Of a stretch of DNA of 64,000 nt, positions 19,790 through 29,982 are shown piece after piece. The stretch is taken from assembly GCA_018136815.1 (NCBI GenBank), contig CM030942.1:745797-809796 (forward strand). Direction: 5' to 3'. The notes below the pieces were generated by a model, which did no database searches, was not told the DNA's origin, and saw only the letters and a list, made by a program, of their open reading frames with translations. A program made the translations under genes and the position numbers. Source of the DNA: Isochrysis galbana (taxonomy: Eukaryota > Haptophyta > Isochrysidales > Isochrysidaceae). The number at the start of each line of letters is the position of its first letter. Within the stretch, counting starts at the first letter, position 1.

Positions 19790-20020
19790 TGCCATCACAC
19801 ATCACAGCCCTCCTCTCACTCGCCCTCGCCTCTCGCCGCTCGTTTGATGTCGCTTTCGCCGCCGTCCTCGCCCTCGCCCAAGCCCGCCTGCCCGCCTTCC
19901 TCTGCTGACGGGCTTCAGCCCGTCAGCGTCTCCGAAGTAGTCTCCTTCGCCGCGCCTGCCGCCGGCCTTGCCCCTTCCCCTTCCTGATTGCCCTCAGGCC
20001 CTATAGGCCATTCCAATTCG
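19790..20020 (+). repeat. inverted copy B of the ~226-bp repeat
   Basis: Reverse-complement partner of 17565-17790. It ends in CCCTCAGGCCCTATAGGCC, the mirror of the other copy. It is followed by sequence without a gene up to the MsrA gene. Confidence 0.7.
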
Positions 20021-20623
20021 TCAAAAACCTCCAATGGAGGTGCCCGACCCAATCCAGATCTTCATTCACCCGACTCCCGGTGAGGAGGAGGGCCAAAGCA
20101 CCGTGCTAGCCGCCGGTGCCGCTCGCGACGGAGTGGCTGAGAGCCCTCCGCAACTATGCTTGACTCGACAAACCAGCGCGTACGCCGAATTCCTTCGTAA
20201 TGCGTAATGCTCACTCCATAGGAGGTGGACCCGCGAGGGCTGTGCTGCATAAAAACCACCCACGCCTCGCTGTACCCTTAGGGCCTGGGGGACATTTGAT
20301 GGTTGATGGCACGGGGGCTTACCGTTATTGGTACGAGGTGTAGGGTATAGTACAAAGTGATGCGACAACGAATTTACACCGCGCCACACACAATATCTAC
20401 ACGTGGAAGCTACTTCGAACCACGGAGGGGCACAGAGCTGGTATGTGTGCGAGCGGCCGCCCACTGCTCACCTGTGCGCCGAAATGATGCTACTGAAGCG
20501 GCCAGTCGGCTAAGATGCACATAATGCCAGCAACAGGCAACAACAACTCACCCCTTCAACCTCGATGTCCGCGCCCACCATACTTAACTTATGCTGATGC
20601 CGTCGAAGTCGCGCTGGCCAAAT
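20021..20623. other. intergenic, 3' of MsrA gene
   Basis: No gene or motif recognised. The last part is the presumed 3' UTR of the minus-strand gene ending at 20624. Confidence 0.3.
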
Positions 20624-21454
20624 TTAGACTCGACCCTCGACTATGGTGGCTGGGTCCATGTCGGGGCATCCCACCGTGGAGAGCTTCTTCTCTTTGTATA
20701 GCGTGGCAAGGAGGTTATTATAGGCCTCACCATAAGGCGGTCCCATGAAGTCATTGTGGAACTGATGGTAGAGCTCGGCAGGGAAGAACGGGAATTTTTC
20801 GGAATCGTAGACCAAAATGGTTTTGCTTCCAATCGTGTCGCCCTCGTCGCCTACGCCCGGAACTAGCCGCATTGGCGTGCCTCTTGCTGCCTCAGCAACG
20901 GCTGCATAGAGCTCCGACGCCTCCCCTCCAGGCAGCCCAAGGACGGAGCGGTATTCCCCTCCTCGGTCCTGCGGGTCGTGGCGAATTCCCTTGCGGCCAA
21001 AAAGCACAAAATATTCGCGCGCGAACTCCCCGACTCGCGAGCGCGGGATTGAGACCTCGACCGCCTCTGCATGACCCAGCACTCCGTAGTCGGCGATTCC
21101 CAGCGGATTGTGGTAGCACACTTTAGCCCCAGCGGGGCCGGCTGAAGGGCCCGAGGCGACCCTGGTGCCACCTGCGTACCCTGTCCGTGCAGTAATCGTG
21201 CCGCCAGCGCGGCCGAGCAGCGATTGTTCGGCGAGAACCAGCTGGTGCTGCACGTGCCAGAAGCAGCCAGCACCAAAGTAGAGCGATACTTCTCCCTCCA
21301 CCGTTTGAGAGGGCGGGAGAGCGAGCGCGGAGGCGTGGGGCAGCAGTGCCAGCGCTGGCGCGAGTAGCATGACCTGCCGCCGCGAGGTGTGCATCATGCC
21401 GTCCGTCAGCACGGAAGTGGAGAGGAGGGAGAGCGAGGCGAGTAGCGAGAGCAT
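20624..21454 (-). CDS. msrA: peptide-methionine (S)-S-oxide reductase, organelle-targeted
   Basis: The frame has 276 residues from the first ATG (near 21454). The MsrA core starts near residue 58 with LYFGAGCFWHVQ. Cys64 is the likely sulfenic-acid-forming nucleophile; the usual GCFWG(V/C)E is changed to GCFWHVQ. Further family hallmarks are TGYAGGT, HAEAVEVSI and GGEYRSVL. A late cysteine (VGCPD) could resolve the disulfide. The N-terminus has an ER-like hydrophobic leader (MLSLLASLSLLST), then SRRQVMLLAPALALLPHASA, a twin-arginine-type signal ending in an Ala-x-Ala-like site. That bipartite plan fits import into a complex plastid and perhaps the thylakoid lumen. It would repair oxidised methionine. 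Single exon. Confidence 0.85.
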   Translation of the reverse strand: MLSLLASLSLLSTSVLTDGMMHTSRRQVMLLAPALALLPHASALALPPSQTVEGEVSLYFGAGCFWHVQHQLVLAEQSLLGRAGGTITARTGYAGGTRVASGPSAGPAGAKVCYHNPLGIADYGVLGHAEAVEVSIPRSRVGEFAREYFVLFGRKGIRHDPQDRGGEYRSVLGLPGGEASELYAAVAEAARGTPMRLVPGVGDEGDTIGSKTILVYDSEKFPFFPAELYHQFHNDFMGPPYGEAYNNLLATLYKEKKLSTVGCPDMDPATIVEGRV

Positions 21455-21784
21455 CGAGGCGCCAGGCGGCGGATGGCGAAGGTGAGAAGGTGGCAAGAGA
21501 TTTCTTTGGTGTTTAGTGTTTAGATACTTTAAAGTACTCCTAAGTCATCCTTTTTCCTTTTTCCCTCTTCAAGGTCGTCAGAGTTTTATTGTTATCTTAG
21601 TATAACCTTAGTACCGCGGGACTGTAGCCCGTCGACGGCAATGGAGCCCCTACCCCTACCCCGCGATGGGGCTGTGCGCGGTTGGCGCATGGCTCGTCCG
21701 GTGTATGTGGCTAGGAATGCTAGATGCTAGCTAACAAGATGTCCTACGACGCTATAAGCTATAAGTTCTTGTTCTTACGAAGGT
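21455..21784. other. upstream of MsrA; holds a segment of the old LINE
   Basis: 21605-21780 matches 4120-4280 in inverted orientation (GGGGCTGTGCGCGGTTGGCG and onward), so it is a small piece of the diverged LINE. The rest is the presumed MsrA promoter. Confidence 0.55.
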
Positions 21785-21787
21785 ATC

Positions 21788-23946
21788 GGGCGGTCAAACA
21801 CTGATTTATAACTACTAACATGTGGGGGGGGGCTGCATTTTTTGACCGTCCCCACAAGCCCATAAAAAAACTCCCGGGGCGCTCACCTGCCGCCACGAAA
21901 AATTCCCGAGGAAAATGGTGGGTTCTACCGCCTCCCTCGCCCCTCGCCCCCCCCCCTGCGCACGCGCTGGGGCTCTAACAGTAAAGAACTGGCGGTCGCG
22001 CCGCGGGGACGATAAGGTTATTTCGGGGCCGTTGTTTCATGACACGCGATTCCCCCGAGATCCGTCCGCGCGATCAGGCGCCCGATCTTCATCTGATGCC
22101 TAGAGCAGGGAGGGAAGTCACCTGCGGAGCAAGGCTAGAGGCTAGGGCTGGGTTAAGCCCGTTAACAATGTTAACAAGTTAATACCATTAATACCCAGTA
22201 ATGAGTAATGGGCAACATCTGACCTGTTAACACCCAGCACAAAACATGTTAATGTGCTGAGTTTGGGCACTCTGAGAAACTCATCAAAATTGCCCATTAT
22301 TGTACCATTAATGGGCACTTGTGGGCTTGTGGGAGGGGCTCCGAGCACCAGCAATTGACCCCGCGTTGGGCACTGGAGGCATAGGAGCGTTCAGAGCGGC
22401 CGCGCTCCGCGCGCACCACGCACCACCAACTTATCGAAATGTAGGTACTCCGTACTATCAGTAAAACTGATAGGGTCATGGGGGCCGCGTTCCCCCCTTC
22501 CTCCATCGCAGACACCCCATGGGTGGGCCTGCACATTCAACCTCAGCCCCTGCCTCCTGGCAGGGGCTGAGCTGACATCATTCCTGCCCAGACTCTCGCC
22601 CAGCGCGCCCCGCGCGCCTCACGCATTCGCCTGCACCAGTCCCCCATCGTACTGACCCACCCCCCCACCACTGAGCCACAGACCAACCAAGCCGCCAGGA
22701 GGGCACCCAAGGCCAGCGAGGCCAGCGTGGGAGAGGCAGGGGAGGCCAGGGGCTCAGCCCCAGCCTCCACTGCCCCCTGAGCTGGCCCTGCTGGCCCTCT
22801 GGGGGGACCCGAGGGTCCTCCCAGAGGGGGGCCATGGCCATGGCGCGCGCAGGAACCACACGCCCGTAAGAGAACGAAGAGAACGACGAGAAAAGAACGA
22901 AAAAAAAGACACGATTCGACCTAAAGAAAACGTAATACCGACGCCTGTTTACGATATGTTTCCAGGTCGACACCAAACGCGACTGGCGGGCACCGCGTAA
23001 GCGCGGCGCCAGAAGAAAACGACTGAAGAGGCGGGGGCCGCAAAACAAGAAGACAAAAAAAAGGTAAGAGACGCGAGTGTTTACGTTTACGTTTGTCCGC
23101 AGAGATAGAGATGACAGGCCTGCCCCAGCCTGCCCCCCACCCGTCTGGCCCGTCGTAGTGCACGCGGGCCCACCCCCCATGGGGGGGGGGGTAGCGGGAG
23201 AGGGGGTGAGAGTGTGGGGTTTAGGCGATGGCGAGTGAGATACCGGAGGGGTGTGAGTCAGTAGCAGCATGGCGGGCACCTTCAAGAATATTTTTTTATC
23301 GAAATGTAGGTAGTAATTGATAAGTTGGTGGTGCGTGGTGCGCGCGGAGCGCGGCCGCTCTGAACGCTCCTATGCCTCCAGTGCCCAACGCGGGGTCAAC
23401 TGCTGGTGCTCGGAGCCCCTCCCACAAGCCCACAAGTGCCCATTAATGGTACAATAATGGGCAATTTTGAGTTTCTCAGAGTGCCCAAACTCAGCACTAG
23501 CACATTAACATGTTTTGTGCTGGGTGTTAACAGGTCAGATGTTGCCCATTACTCATTACTGGGTATTAATGGTATTAACTTGTTAACATTGTTAACGGGC
23601 TTAACCCAGCCCTAGCCTCTAGCCTTGCTCCGCAGGTGACTTCCCTCCCTGCTCTAGGCATCAGATGAAGATCGGGCGCCTGATCGCGCGGACGGATCTC
23701 GGGGGAATCGCGTGTCATGAAACAACGGCCCCGAAATAACCTTATCGTCCCCGCGGCGCGACCGCCAGTTCTTTACTGTTAGAGCCCCAGCGCGTGCGCA
23801 GGGGGGGGGGCGAGGGGCGAGGGAGGCGGTAGAACCCACCATTTTCCTCGGGAATTTTTCGTGGCGGCAGGTGAGCGCCCCGGGAGTTTTTTTATGGGCT
23901 TGTGGGGACGGTCAAAAAATGCAGCCCCCCCCCACATGTTAGTAGT
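21788..23946. mobile_element. palindromic (fold-back) TIR element, ~0.63-kb arms, with nested retroposon
   Basis: 21811-22435 and about 23314-23946 are nearly exact reverse complements. Without the nested retroposon the arms would be separated by only about 18 bp. The left arm begins with GGGCGGTCAAACACTG near 21788, the end sequence shared with the copies at 11263, 41868, 44838, 52944 and 58551. The right outer tip is missing, with other retroposon sequence abutting at 23947. Each arm carries a 70-codon open frame (22142-22354 minus; 23406-23615 plus) and many GTTAAC words, with no transposase. It is a non-autonomous fold-back element. Confidence 0.85.
22431..23312 (+). mobile_element. retroposon with 17-bp target duplication inside the palindrome loop
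   Basis: TTATCGAAATGTAGGTA is repeated at 22431-22447 and 23296-23312. The 848-bp insert (22448-23295) starts with the hairpin CTATCAGT-AAA-ACTGATAG (22455-22473) and GGGTCATGG, and is about 85-90% like 18740-19602 over its first 500 bp by eye. It ends in GCGGGCACCTTCAAGAATA and a T run, as the LINE copies do. The insertion hit the hairpin apex of the palindrome. Confidence 0.88.
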
Positions 23947-24530
23947 CCGGGGGGGGTCGCCAGGGGCAGCTGGAGGCCTGCCGCAGGCGCGGCCCATCGC
24001 GCGTGCCGCAGGAGAGGGGAGAGAGAGCGCGGAGAAGGGGGTGGACGGAGCGCGGAGCGAGAGCTCCGCTCACCGAAAAGTAGAGGTAAGTCCCGCACCT
24101 GTTTACAGGATAAGTCGGGTCTGAGGCCGCCGCCAGCCCGGTCGGTAGGCATAGGAGGAAGGCGGGGGAACGGATCACCGGGGGGGGGCGCGGGCCACCG
24201 GACCATATCTAAGCCCTTCACCCCTATCCCCCTAGTAGTGCACGGGGGAATCGCCTGATGGCGGGGGGGAAGGGCCGGGGGAGTGGGGGTGTAGAAAGTA
24301 TACTACGGTGGGTAGTGGTTCCATGCGCCGCGAGTGCGGTAAGAATAGCTTATGAAGTTTTTATCTATTATCTAAGCCCTTCACCCCTATCCCTCTAGCA
24401 GTGCACGGGGGGAGCCGCCTGATGGCGAGGGGGGAAAGGCCGGGAGAGTGGGGACGTAGAAAGTATGCTACGTTTAATCAGTGGGTCCAAGGCCGCATAT
24501 GCGGTAAGAAGATTATAAAGTTTTTTATTT
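23947..24530 (+). mobile_element. retroposon remnants, two tandem 3' ends
   Basis: 23947-24355 matches the 3' half of the retroposon at 29999-30751 (GTAAGTCCCGCACCTGTTTA, TAGTAGTGCACGGGG). Its last 150 bp are repeated at 24372-24525. Both end in GTGCGGTAAGAA-like sequence and a T-rich tail. The first copy abuts the truncated palindrome. Confidence 0.7.
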
Positions 24531-24631
24531 ATCTCGCTCTCTTGTAGCGCAGCTCCCTCATGCGCGTCTCAACCTTCACTGCGACCGAGCGCAAGGTACG
24601 CGGCATCAAGGCAGCACATCTCCGCTCAGAC

Positions 24632-26041
24632 CTAGAGTTCCGTCTTCCCACTGACTCCGCTGCCGCCACTACCCGCATCTTGTGCCGCCATTTTGCCGAT
24701 TTCGTCGAAGAACTCGCGCGCTTCTTTCTCATCAACAAATCCTGAGCCGTCAGCATCCATTGTGGAGAAGAAGTCGTCCGTCCCCGTACCCTGACCTGAA
24801 GCCTTGTTCGCAGCGTTCGCCCGCTCGATGATGGACGCCATCTCCGACCGAGAGAGCTTGCCGTCACCGTTGGTGTCGAGGCGGGCGAATATGGTTGACG
24901 AGTCCACCTTGCCACTTTCCGCTTGCGAGAAGCCCTTAGGGGCAGCACGGGAGGTAGTGCCTCTGCTCAGGGTGTCTTGGGCCGCCTGGGCCATCTTTCT
25001 GAAGTAGCCGTCGGCCTCGTCGTGACTGATAAGCCCATCACTGTTTGCGTCAAGTGAGGCGAAGAAATCATCGGGAGCCTCCACACCCTTGGCTTGTGCT
25101 TGGGCATTAGTACTCTCCTAAGGGATGAAGGACGAGAGACGTAGTGATCCATGAGATGCAGGGAGCTTGAAGGGCAATAGGATGAGGACCATCATGCGTG
25201 TGTGATTAATTATCTCACAGAGCACAAGCACTTGCCCCATCAGGACGCGTTGGGGTCGGCATATAGGATGCGCTGTACGAGGGATGCGGCGCACAATTAG
25301 GGAGGCTAGTTCCTCACGGGAGAGCATGCCATCGGCGTTCTTGTCCATGCTTTTGAACATCATCCCCGCCATCCCATCGATGCCCGGCATACCACTAGGT
25401 CCTGCACTGCGGCGCGGCGTCGGCGGGTGTAGCTTCTCGTACTCGGTCAAGGCATCATTTTCATAAGCAATCTTACGCAACGCCTTGCACACGCAAGGAG
25501 AACGGCATCAGGACGGTCTTGTGACTCAAAAGAGGAAGAGAGGGGGGGGGGGGGGGGGGGCGCATGCGCCCGGCTCACGTCGAGGTCAGGCGTGGAATCA
25601 CACCTCCTTGTCCGCACGCTCGGGAAACGAGATCTTGAGTTCATTCAGCATCGACTTTAGCTGCCCAGTCGTCTTGAGACGTATCTTCTTCATCTTCTCC
25701 TCCTCGCCTCCGCGGTCTGGCGTGGAGGAGGAGGCGGCTGGTCGAGGTCGGAGCTTAGGCTTCTCATCAGCTGGCATCTCCTCCCCTGACCACTTGTATC
25801 GCTTCACGTGCGCCGGCTTCTCGTGCTGCGCATACTCGTAGACGGCCGCACGGACCTCGTCGTCGTCTGCACCGTCGCGCACGGCAATGCCTGTCTTGAG
25901 AATGACCTGGTCGAGCTCGTCGCGCGATTTCTTAAGGATCGCCGCGCGTAGAGGGTCGTCTTGCTGCGCGCGCGCCCACGCCGCGCATCCGATGAGCAGC
26001 ACGAGCAGCGAGAGGAGAGGCGAGCTGGCGGCGAGGCGCAT
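24632..26041 (-). CDS. secreted/ER EF-hand protein, three exons
   Basis: Exons are 25604-26041, 25295-25483 and 24632-25117; both introns are GT-AG and phase 0, giving 370 residues. The N-terminus is a signal peptide (LLSLLVLLIGCAAWARAQ). Two short helical units follow: KKSRDELDQVILKTGIAV near residue 40 and LKTTGQLKSMLNELKISF near 130. They resemble SAP/HeH-like helix-extended-loop-helix units. Then come several EF-hand loops with good acidic ligands: DKNADGMLSREE, DANSDGLISHDE, DTNGDGKLSRSE and DADGSGFVDEKE. It should bind Ca2+ in the secretory pathway, rather like reticulocalbin-type proteins, but it has no clear HDEL. The partner is unknown. The gene is divergent from the SET gene at 26736. 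Confidence 0.75.
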
Positions 26042-26735
26042 TCTGAGGACCGCCGTCGGCCGCGTTCCCGCCAGTGCCAGTGCTCCTTCTCTTCTCTCCC
26101 TCTCTCCTTCTCTTTCTCTCGTTCTCATCATCTCCCTGCCCCCCATTTCTCCCTCTCTCCCCCGCACCCCGTTTCATTCACGTGTTTAAGTTCCCAATTG
26201 ATATTTAATATGATACTGCTATTATGTAGGATTTCACAGCAACCCCCGTTCACAGGTTCACACCGCGCCGGTATCTGGACTCTTCTCTCCGGCTTTCCGG
26301 CTTTCGCTCTGTCGCTAACGTCAGCGGCTCCGACCCGCTTTCCTTGGCCAAGACCCAGTCTATTTTTTTTTGGCCCGCCGTACCATGACGTCAGCGGCAG
26401 GGTGCGGATGGCATTCCAACCACCCAAATACGAATACGAGGCTAACCTGTCCTAATTGTGAATATTCGGTTTCACAATAATCGTTATTCACACCAAGGAG
26501 CAAAGAGGCGCCTTTTTTGTTCGGATTTCCTTCTCCCTCCCACCCCTCATAGTGCTGCGCGTAGGCCATAGTGATAAAGATATCTCTACAAGGCATTCCG
26601 CCCCGCACCCGAACGAACACGAGGCTGACCTGTCCTAAGTGTGAACAAGGACAACGAAGACATATCAGAGGGCGAGAGGCTTGATTGCTTGCCGGGAAAT
26701 CGCGTGTGGGAGGGAGGGTCGTGTCCGTGGTTGCC
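26042..26735. other. divergent promoter region containing a diverged direct repeat
   Basis: The segment GAGGCTAACCTGTCCTAATT at 26437-26456 recurs as GAGGCTGACCTGTCCTAAGT at about 26620-26639, each preceded by a GGCATTCC word. This is therefore a ~50-bp direct duplication 183 bp apart. No gene is seen between the two start codons. Confidence 0.55.
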
Positions 26736-27392
26736 ATGAGGCTCTCTCTCTCTCGCCTCGTACATGAGATGCCGCTCCGGCACATTGGCTCTCGAGCAAC
26801 ACATGCACTTGCTATGAGTGATCCTGCTACTTCCATTCCGTCCCTCGCGCTGGCGATGTTACTGTCTTTTCGACTATACGAGCGTCGACCCCGTGGGAGC
26901 CTCCAACCAGGTCTACTGGAAGTGCGGGATAGCCTCGTGTCTGGAGCTGGGCGAGGGTGCTTCGCAGCCGTTGATCTACCCGAGGGTACCATTTTGGGCA
27001 CGTACCCAGGCCGCTTGCGCTCTGCGTTTGAGTATGCATCGAAGCTTCAGTCGGTTGGTCCGCATGTTGCTGAGTACTGCTGGACGCTCGGCGAAGTTGC
27101 TGCCCTCGATCCCACGGACGAGCGTGGCATACTGTATGAGGATCCTGGCGTGCCCCTTCTGGAGTCTGCGCCTGCTTCACTTAATTCCGGCTTGTTGGCT
27201 GCTTTTGCTAGGCCGACAACATTAGCTCTCATCAACGAGCCTGGAGCAGGCGGAGATACCAATGTCAAGGTGGAGGTCGATGGGGACGAGGTTTTTTTCA
27301 TCTTAGAACGATCAGTCTTTGCTGGTGAGGAAATTTACATAGACTATGGTCAGAATTATGATCGAAGTGGTTATGGTAGATCTGTCCGATGA
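26736..27392 (+). CDS. short SET-domain protein methyltransferase
   Basis: 218 residues from ATG 26736. The core runs from about residue 60: GRGCFAAVDLPEGTILGTYPG (the SET N-part, SAM-side GxG), a central variable part, LALINEPGAGGDTNV in place of the usual NHxC motif, and FAGEEIYIDYGQNYDR, the ELxYDY-like end. The first 55 residues are a weakly hydrophobic, Arg-containing leader that could be an organelle signal. Small SET proteins of this 'INEP' type occur in algae; the substrate (histone or other protein) cannot be told. Intronless. A frame in another phase overlaps but lacks motifs. Confidence 0.75.
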   Translation: MRLSLSRLVHEMPLRHIGSRATHALAMSDPATSIPSLALAMLLSFRLYERRPRGSLQPGLLEVRDSLVSGAGRGCFAAVDLPEGTILGTYPGRLRSAFEYASKLQSVGPHVAEYCWTLGEVAALDPTDERGILYEDPGVPLLESAPASLNSGLLAAFARPTTLALINEPGAGGDTNVKVEVDGDEVFFILERSVFAGEEIYIDYGQNYDRSGYGRSVR

Positions 27393-28142
27393 GGCCAGAT
27401 GTTGAGGGGCTACGTAGATCTGCGGTTGGGAGTACGAGGAGATAGCCGCATTCGATGAGAGTTTATCGCTATGAAAGTCCTGCAACACAACGTCGGCGCT
27501 CATGTCCAATATCATTCACGGTCGACATTGATAGAAATTCATTAGTCCAGGGATAGGCCGCAGCAAGCAAACAGTGTGCTCGGTGCTCCGTCCAACCTTA
27601 CATGATGGCCTCCTTGTACTTCTCGCGCATTCGACATGGGGCCTAAGCATCTGGCAGTATCCGTTCGGAATGATTACACAAATCTTGAATCAAAAGAGGA
27701 AGAGTGGCTTCCGAATTCGTGGTTCAAAGATTGAGGGAGTAATCAAGAATGCGCTTTTCGAAAAATGAAACTCCATCTACTTTCGTGGCAAGTCTAGATA
27801 ATGTGTGCTTGGAAGCGCTTGATGGTATGGCGGCCATGTTGTGTGGGCACGGGGCAAGTGGTCAAACACGGCTGAACCCGGTGGCGCGTAAGACCGATGA
27901 GACTGCTGACCATTGCCCTGCGACAATTGGGCCCGAATATCCGAATAGTCGCGCGTAGGGGGGCTTGATTGGACGTCGCGCCTTCTCGTCTTGCTCTACC
28001 ATTGAAACGCGGGTGTCGTAGCTTGACGCGGGCATGGGCCGGTGCTAGGCGCACGGGGGGAGGGGGGGTTCAGGAGCGGAAAATCTTGGCGCGCCCCCTC
28101 CTCACTCCCCTTCCTCACTCCCCTTCCAAACGATTGGGCTCA
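27393..28142. other. no gene seen
   Basis: AT-richer sequence after the SET gene without a supported coding frame or motif. Confidence 0.3.
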
Positions 28143-28179
28143 AAACTATTGTTATAGTTTGACCTATGGAGCATGCCGC
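28143..28179 (+). repeat. hairpin-led retroposon start interrupted by the LINE insertion
   Basis: AAACTAT-TGTT-ATAGTTT at 28143-28160 is a perfect stem-loop followed by GACCTATGGAGC. The sequence continues after the LINE insert at 28471. The layout equals that at 18743, 22455, 58350 and 58487. Confidence 0.6.
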
Positions 28180-28470
28180 CCAATGGGGAAGGCCGAAAGG
28201 CTTGGCCCCCACACAGGGACAGACTGGACCCCTGACCACCACAGAAAACACAAGAGGCCTGCCCCTCCCCTCCCCCAAGCGCGAGGCCCAAAGTAGTGTA
28301 CATGGGCTGACCCCCCAAAACCGAAGAAAAAGGAACGAGGGGGGGAGCGGAAGGGGGAGAAGAGGTAGGGGTATAGGCGATGGCGTCGGTATCGCGGGAG
28401 TGGCGTGTGGGACACTAGACACTAGTAGCTTAGCGGGCACATTCAAGAATTTTTTTATGGAGCATGCCGC
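28165..28470 (+). mobile_element. 5'-truncated LINE 3' end with 15-bp target duplication
   Basis: TATGGAGCATGCCGC occurs at 28165-28179 and 28456-28470. The 276-bp insert (28180-28455) is LINE 3' UTR, matching 7250-7530 over most of its length. It contains GGCCGAAAGGC, GTAGTGTACATGGGC and CCGAAGAAAAAGGAACGAGG, and ends in GCGGGCACATTCAAGAAT plus a T run. The target itself is the start of a hairpin-led retroposon. Confidence 0.9.
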
Positions 28471-29388
28471 GACCGCGCCCCGAGCCCCAGGCGACCCTCG
28501 CCAATGCGCCCCACCCACGCCGCCCAAGGCGGCTCGTCAGAGAGCACTCTCACAGCTCATATCCAAACCACGCCCGCGCGAGCGCGCGGGGTGGCGAACA
28601 CTAGCACCGAACAGGTTGCCACCATTTCTGTGCGCATCATGCAAGGGGTCTTTGTCGCTTTGAGACCCCCTCCTGCAGTCTGCAGTGGGAAACCCTCCCA
28701 CCCCAAGAGCACCTCATGTGAAGGGAAACGGTTTGGAAACGTGTTGCGGATGTACTTGCATCACCATCATGAGGGCATGAGGGAGACGAACGAAGGACGA
28801 GAGAGCTGGAGGGTACGACGAGCAGGGCGGAGGACGGAGGAGGGAGAGGAGGAGGGCAGGAGGGCCTTCTCTCTCGGGTGAGGCGGAGGTAGGTGAGGCT
28901 GGGAGGACGAAGGCGTTCTTAACCCCCGCCCCCCCCGCCGCGCCCGAAGATACTTGGGAAGGCTTGGGCAAGGGCAAGGGTGCAGTGGTAGCGGGGTCCG
29001 CGCACCGCGCACGGCGGCGAGGGCGGATTTGGCGGTGCAGAGGGCGGTGTTGATGTTGGGTCCATAGGAATAGGGTGAGTCAATCTCTAGTGGATGGTTT
29101 CTAGAGAGAGACACACAAACAAGACCCAAGGCACTGGGGGCTCAAGGGTACGAGGGGTCACGGTACGGCTTCGATCGCAGAGAGCGCTGCGACGGCTGTT
29201 GGGGCAGCGGCGGTTCGGAGGGCGTTGGGGCGGCTGCCTCAGTGCCTAGCTGGCCCAGGAGGGGCTCAGTGCACTGGTCAGGCAGGTCGATTGCGGCCAC
29301 GCGGTGCGAGGGGGACGGCCCGCATCGCGTTGTTTACCGCACCAAACGTTGGACAAAAAAATGGACATACGGGTAGTAAGTAGTAAAT
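28471..29388. other. no supported gene
   Basis: GC-rich sequence with open frames on both strands but no motif; the first part may be the body of the interrupted retroposon. A short C run lies at 28924-28936. 29300-29388 is the upstream flank of the cysteine-rich gene. Confidence 0.35.
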
Positions 29389-29763
29389 ATGCCGTCGAAA
29401 CGACTTTTGATTGCCCTCGCGGTGGTCGTCGCCACCGTGGTCGCCGCCATCGTCGTGGCGTTGGTACTCACGAAGAAGCAGCCAGACAGATGCAAGGATG
29501 TGGATGGAGAGTGTGCAAACAATGGAGACTGTTGTCACGAGTCACGATCTCGTGTGTTCCGACCAAAAGTGCCGTACGGTCCCACCGTGTATCGAGAAAA
29601 GGGGGGGGTGCAGTTATGGCGACGAGTGCTGTGAAGGACTTGAGTGCAAAGACGATGGAGTGTGTGAGACGCCATGCCGCGAGCCAGGGTCGGTGTGCCA
29701 AAATAACGCGGAGTGCTGTGGTGAATACACGTGTCGTAGTGGTACCTGCAGATCTGATGACTG
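29389..29763 (+). pseudogene. membrane-anchored cysteine-rich (knottin/granulin-like) protein, frameshifted
   Basis: ATG 29389 opens with a short basic start and a strong membrane segment (IALAVVVATVVAAIVVALVL), then a cysteine-rich part in which CC pairs recur with the spacing of disulfide-knot repeats. The frame is lost at 29534-29547, where GTCACGA is present twice in tandem. A second frame carries on the same cysteine pattern to the stop at 29763. One 7-bp unit explains the break. Function is unknown; comparable repeats occur in many algal and viral surface proteins. It may be a recent pseudogene, a null allele or an assembly error. Confidence 0.65.
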
Positions 29764-29982
29764 ATTGGTGCGCGCGTTTTCTTTTCATCGAGGGGCGCAC
29801 GCACTAGTACTCATGTTTTTGGTGGGTGGGTGGATGACTTTCCGGGCTAGCTGCTCAGAGCTTGCCACTCGCTTCTGGATTTCTTTATTGGTAACTGATG
29901 CTGGTTTTTTGAGGTCAAATTGGCGTTGCAGTTCGGGATCTGCTGGGGACGGGGGTTTCATTTTTCCCTTTGGTGGCATGGC

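Noticed and set aside
26360-27001. 213-codon minus-strand frame opposite the SET gene
   Set aside because: Starts inside the SET gene on the wrong strand and spans the duplicated intergenic repeat; the plus-strand SET motifs are convincing.
27574-28157. Short plus-strand frames after the SET gene
   Set aside because: No motif, no splice logic, ordinary chance length for this composition.
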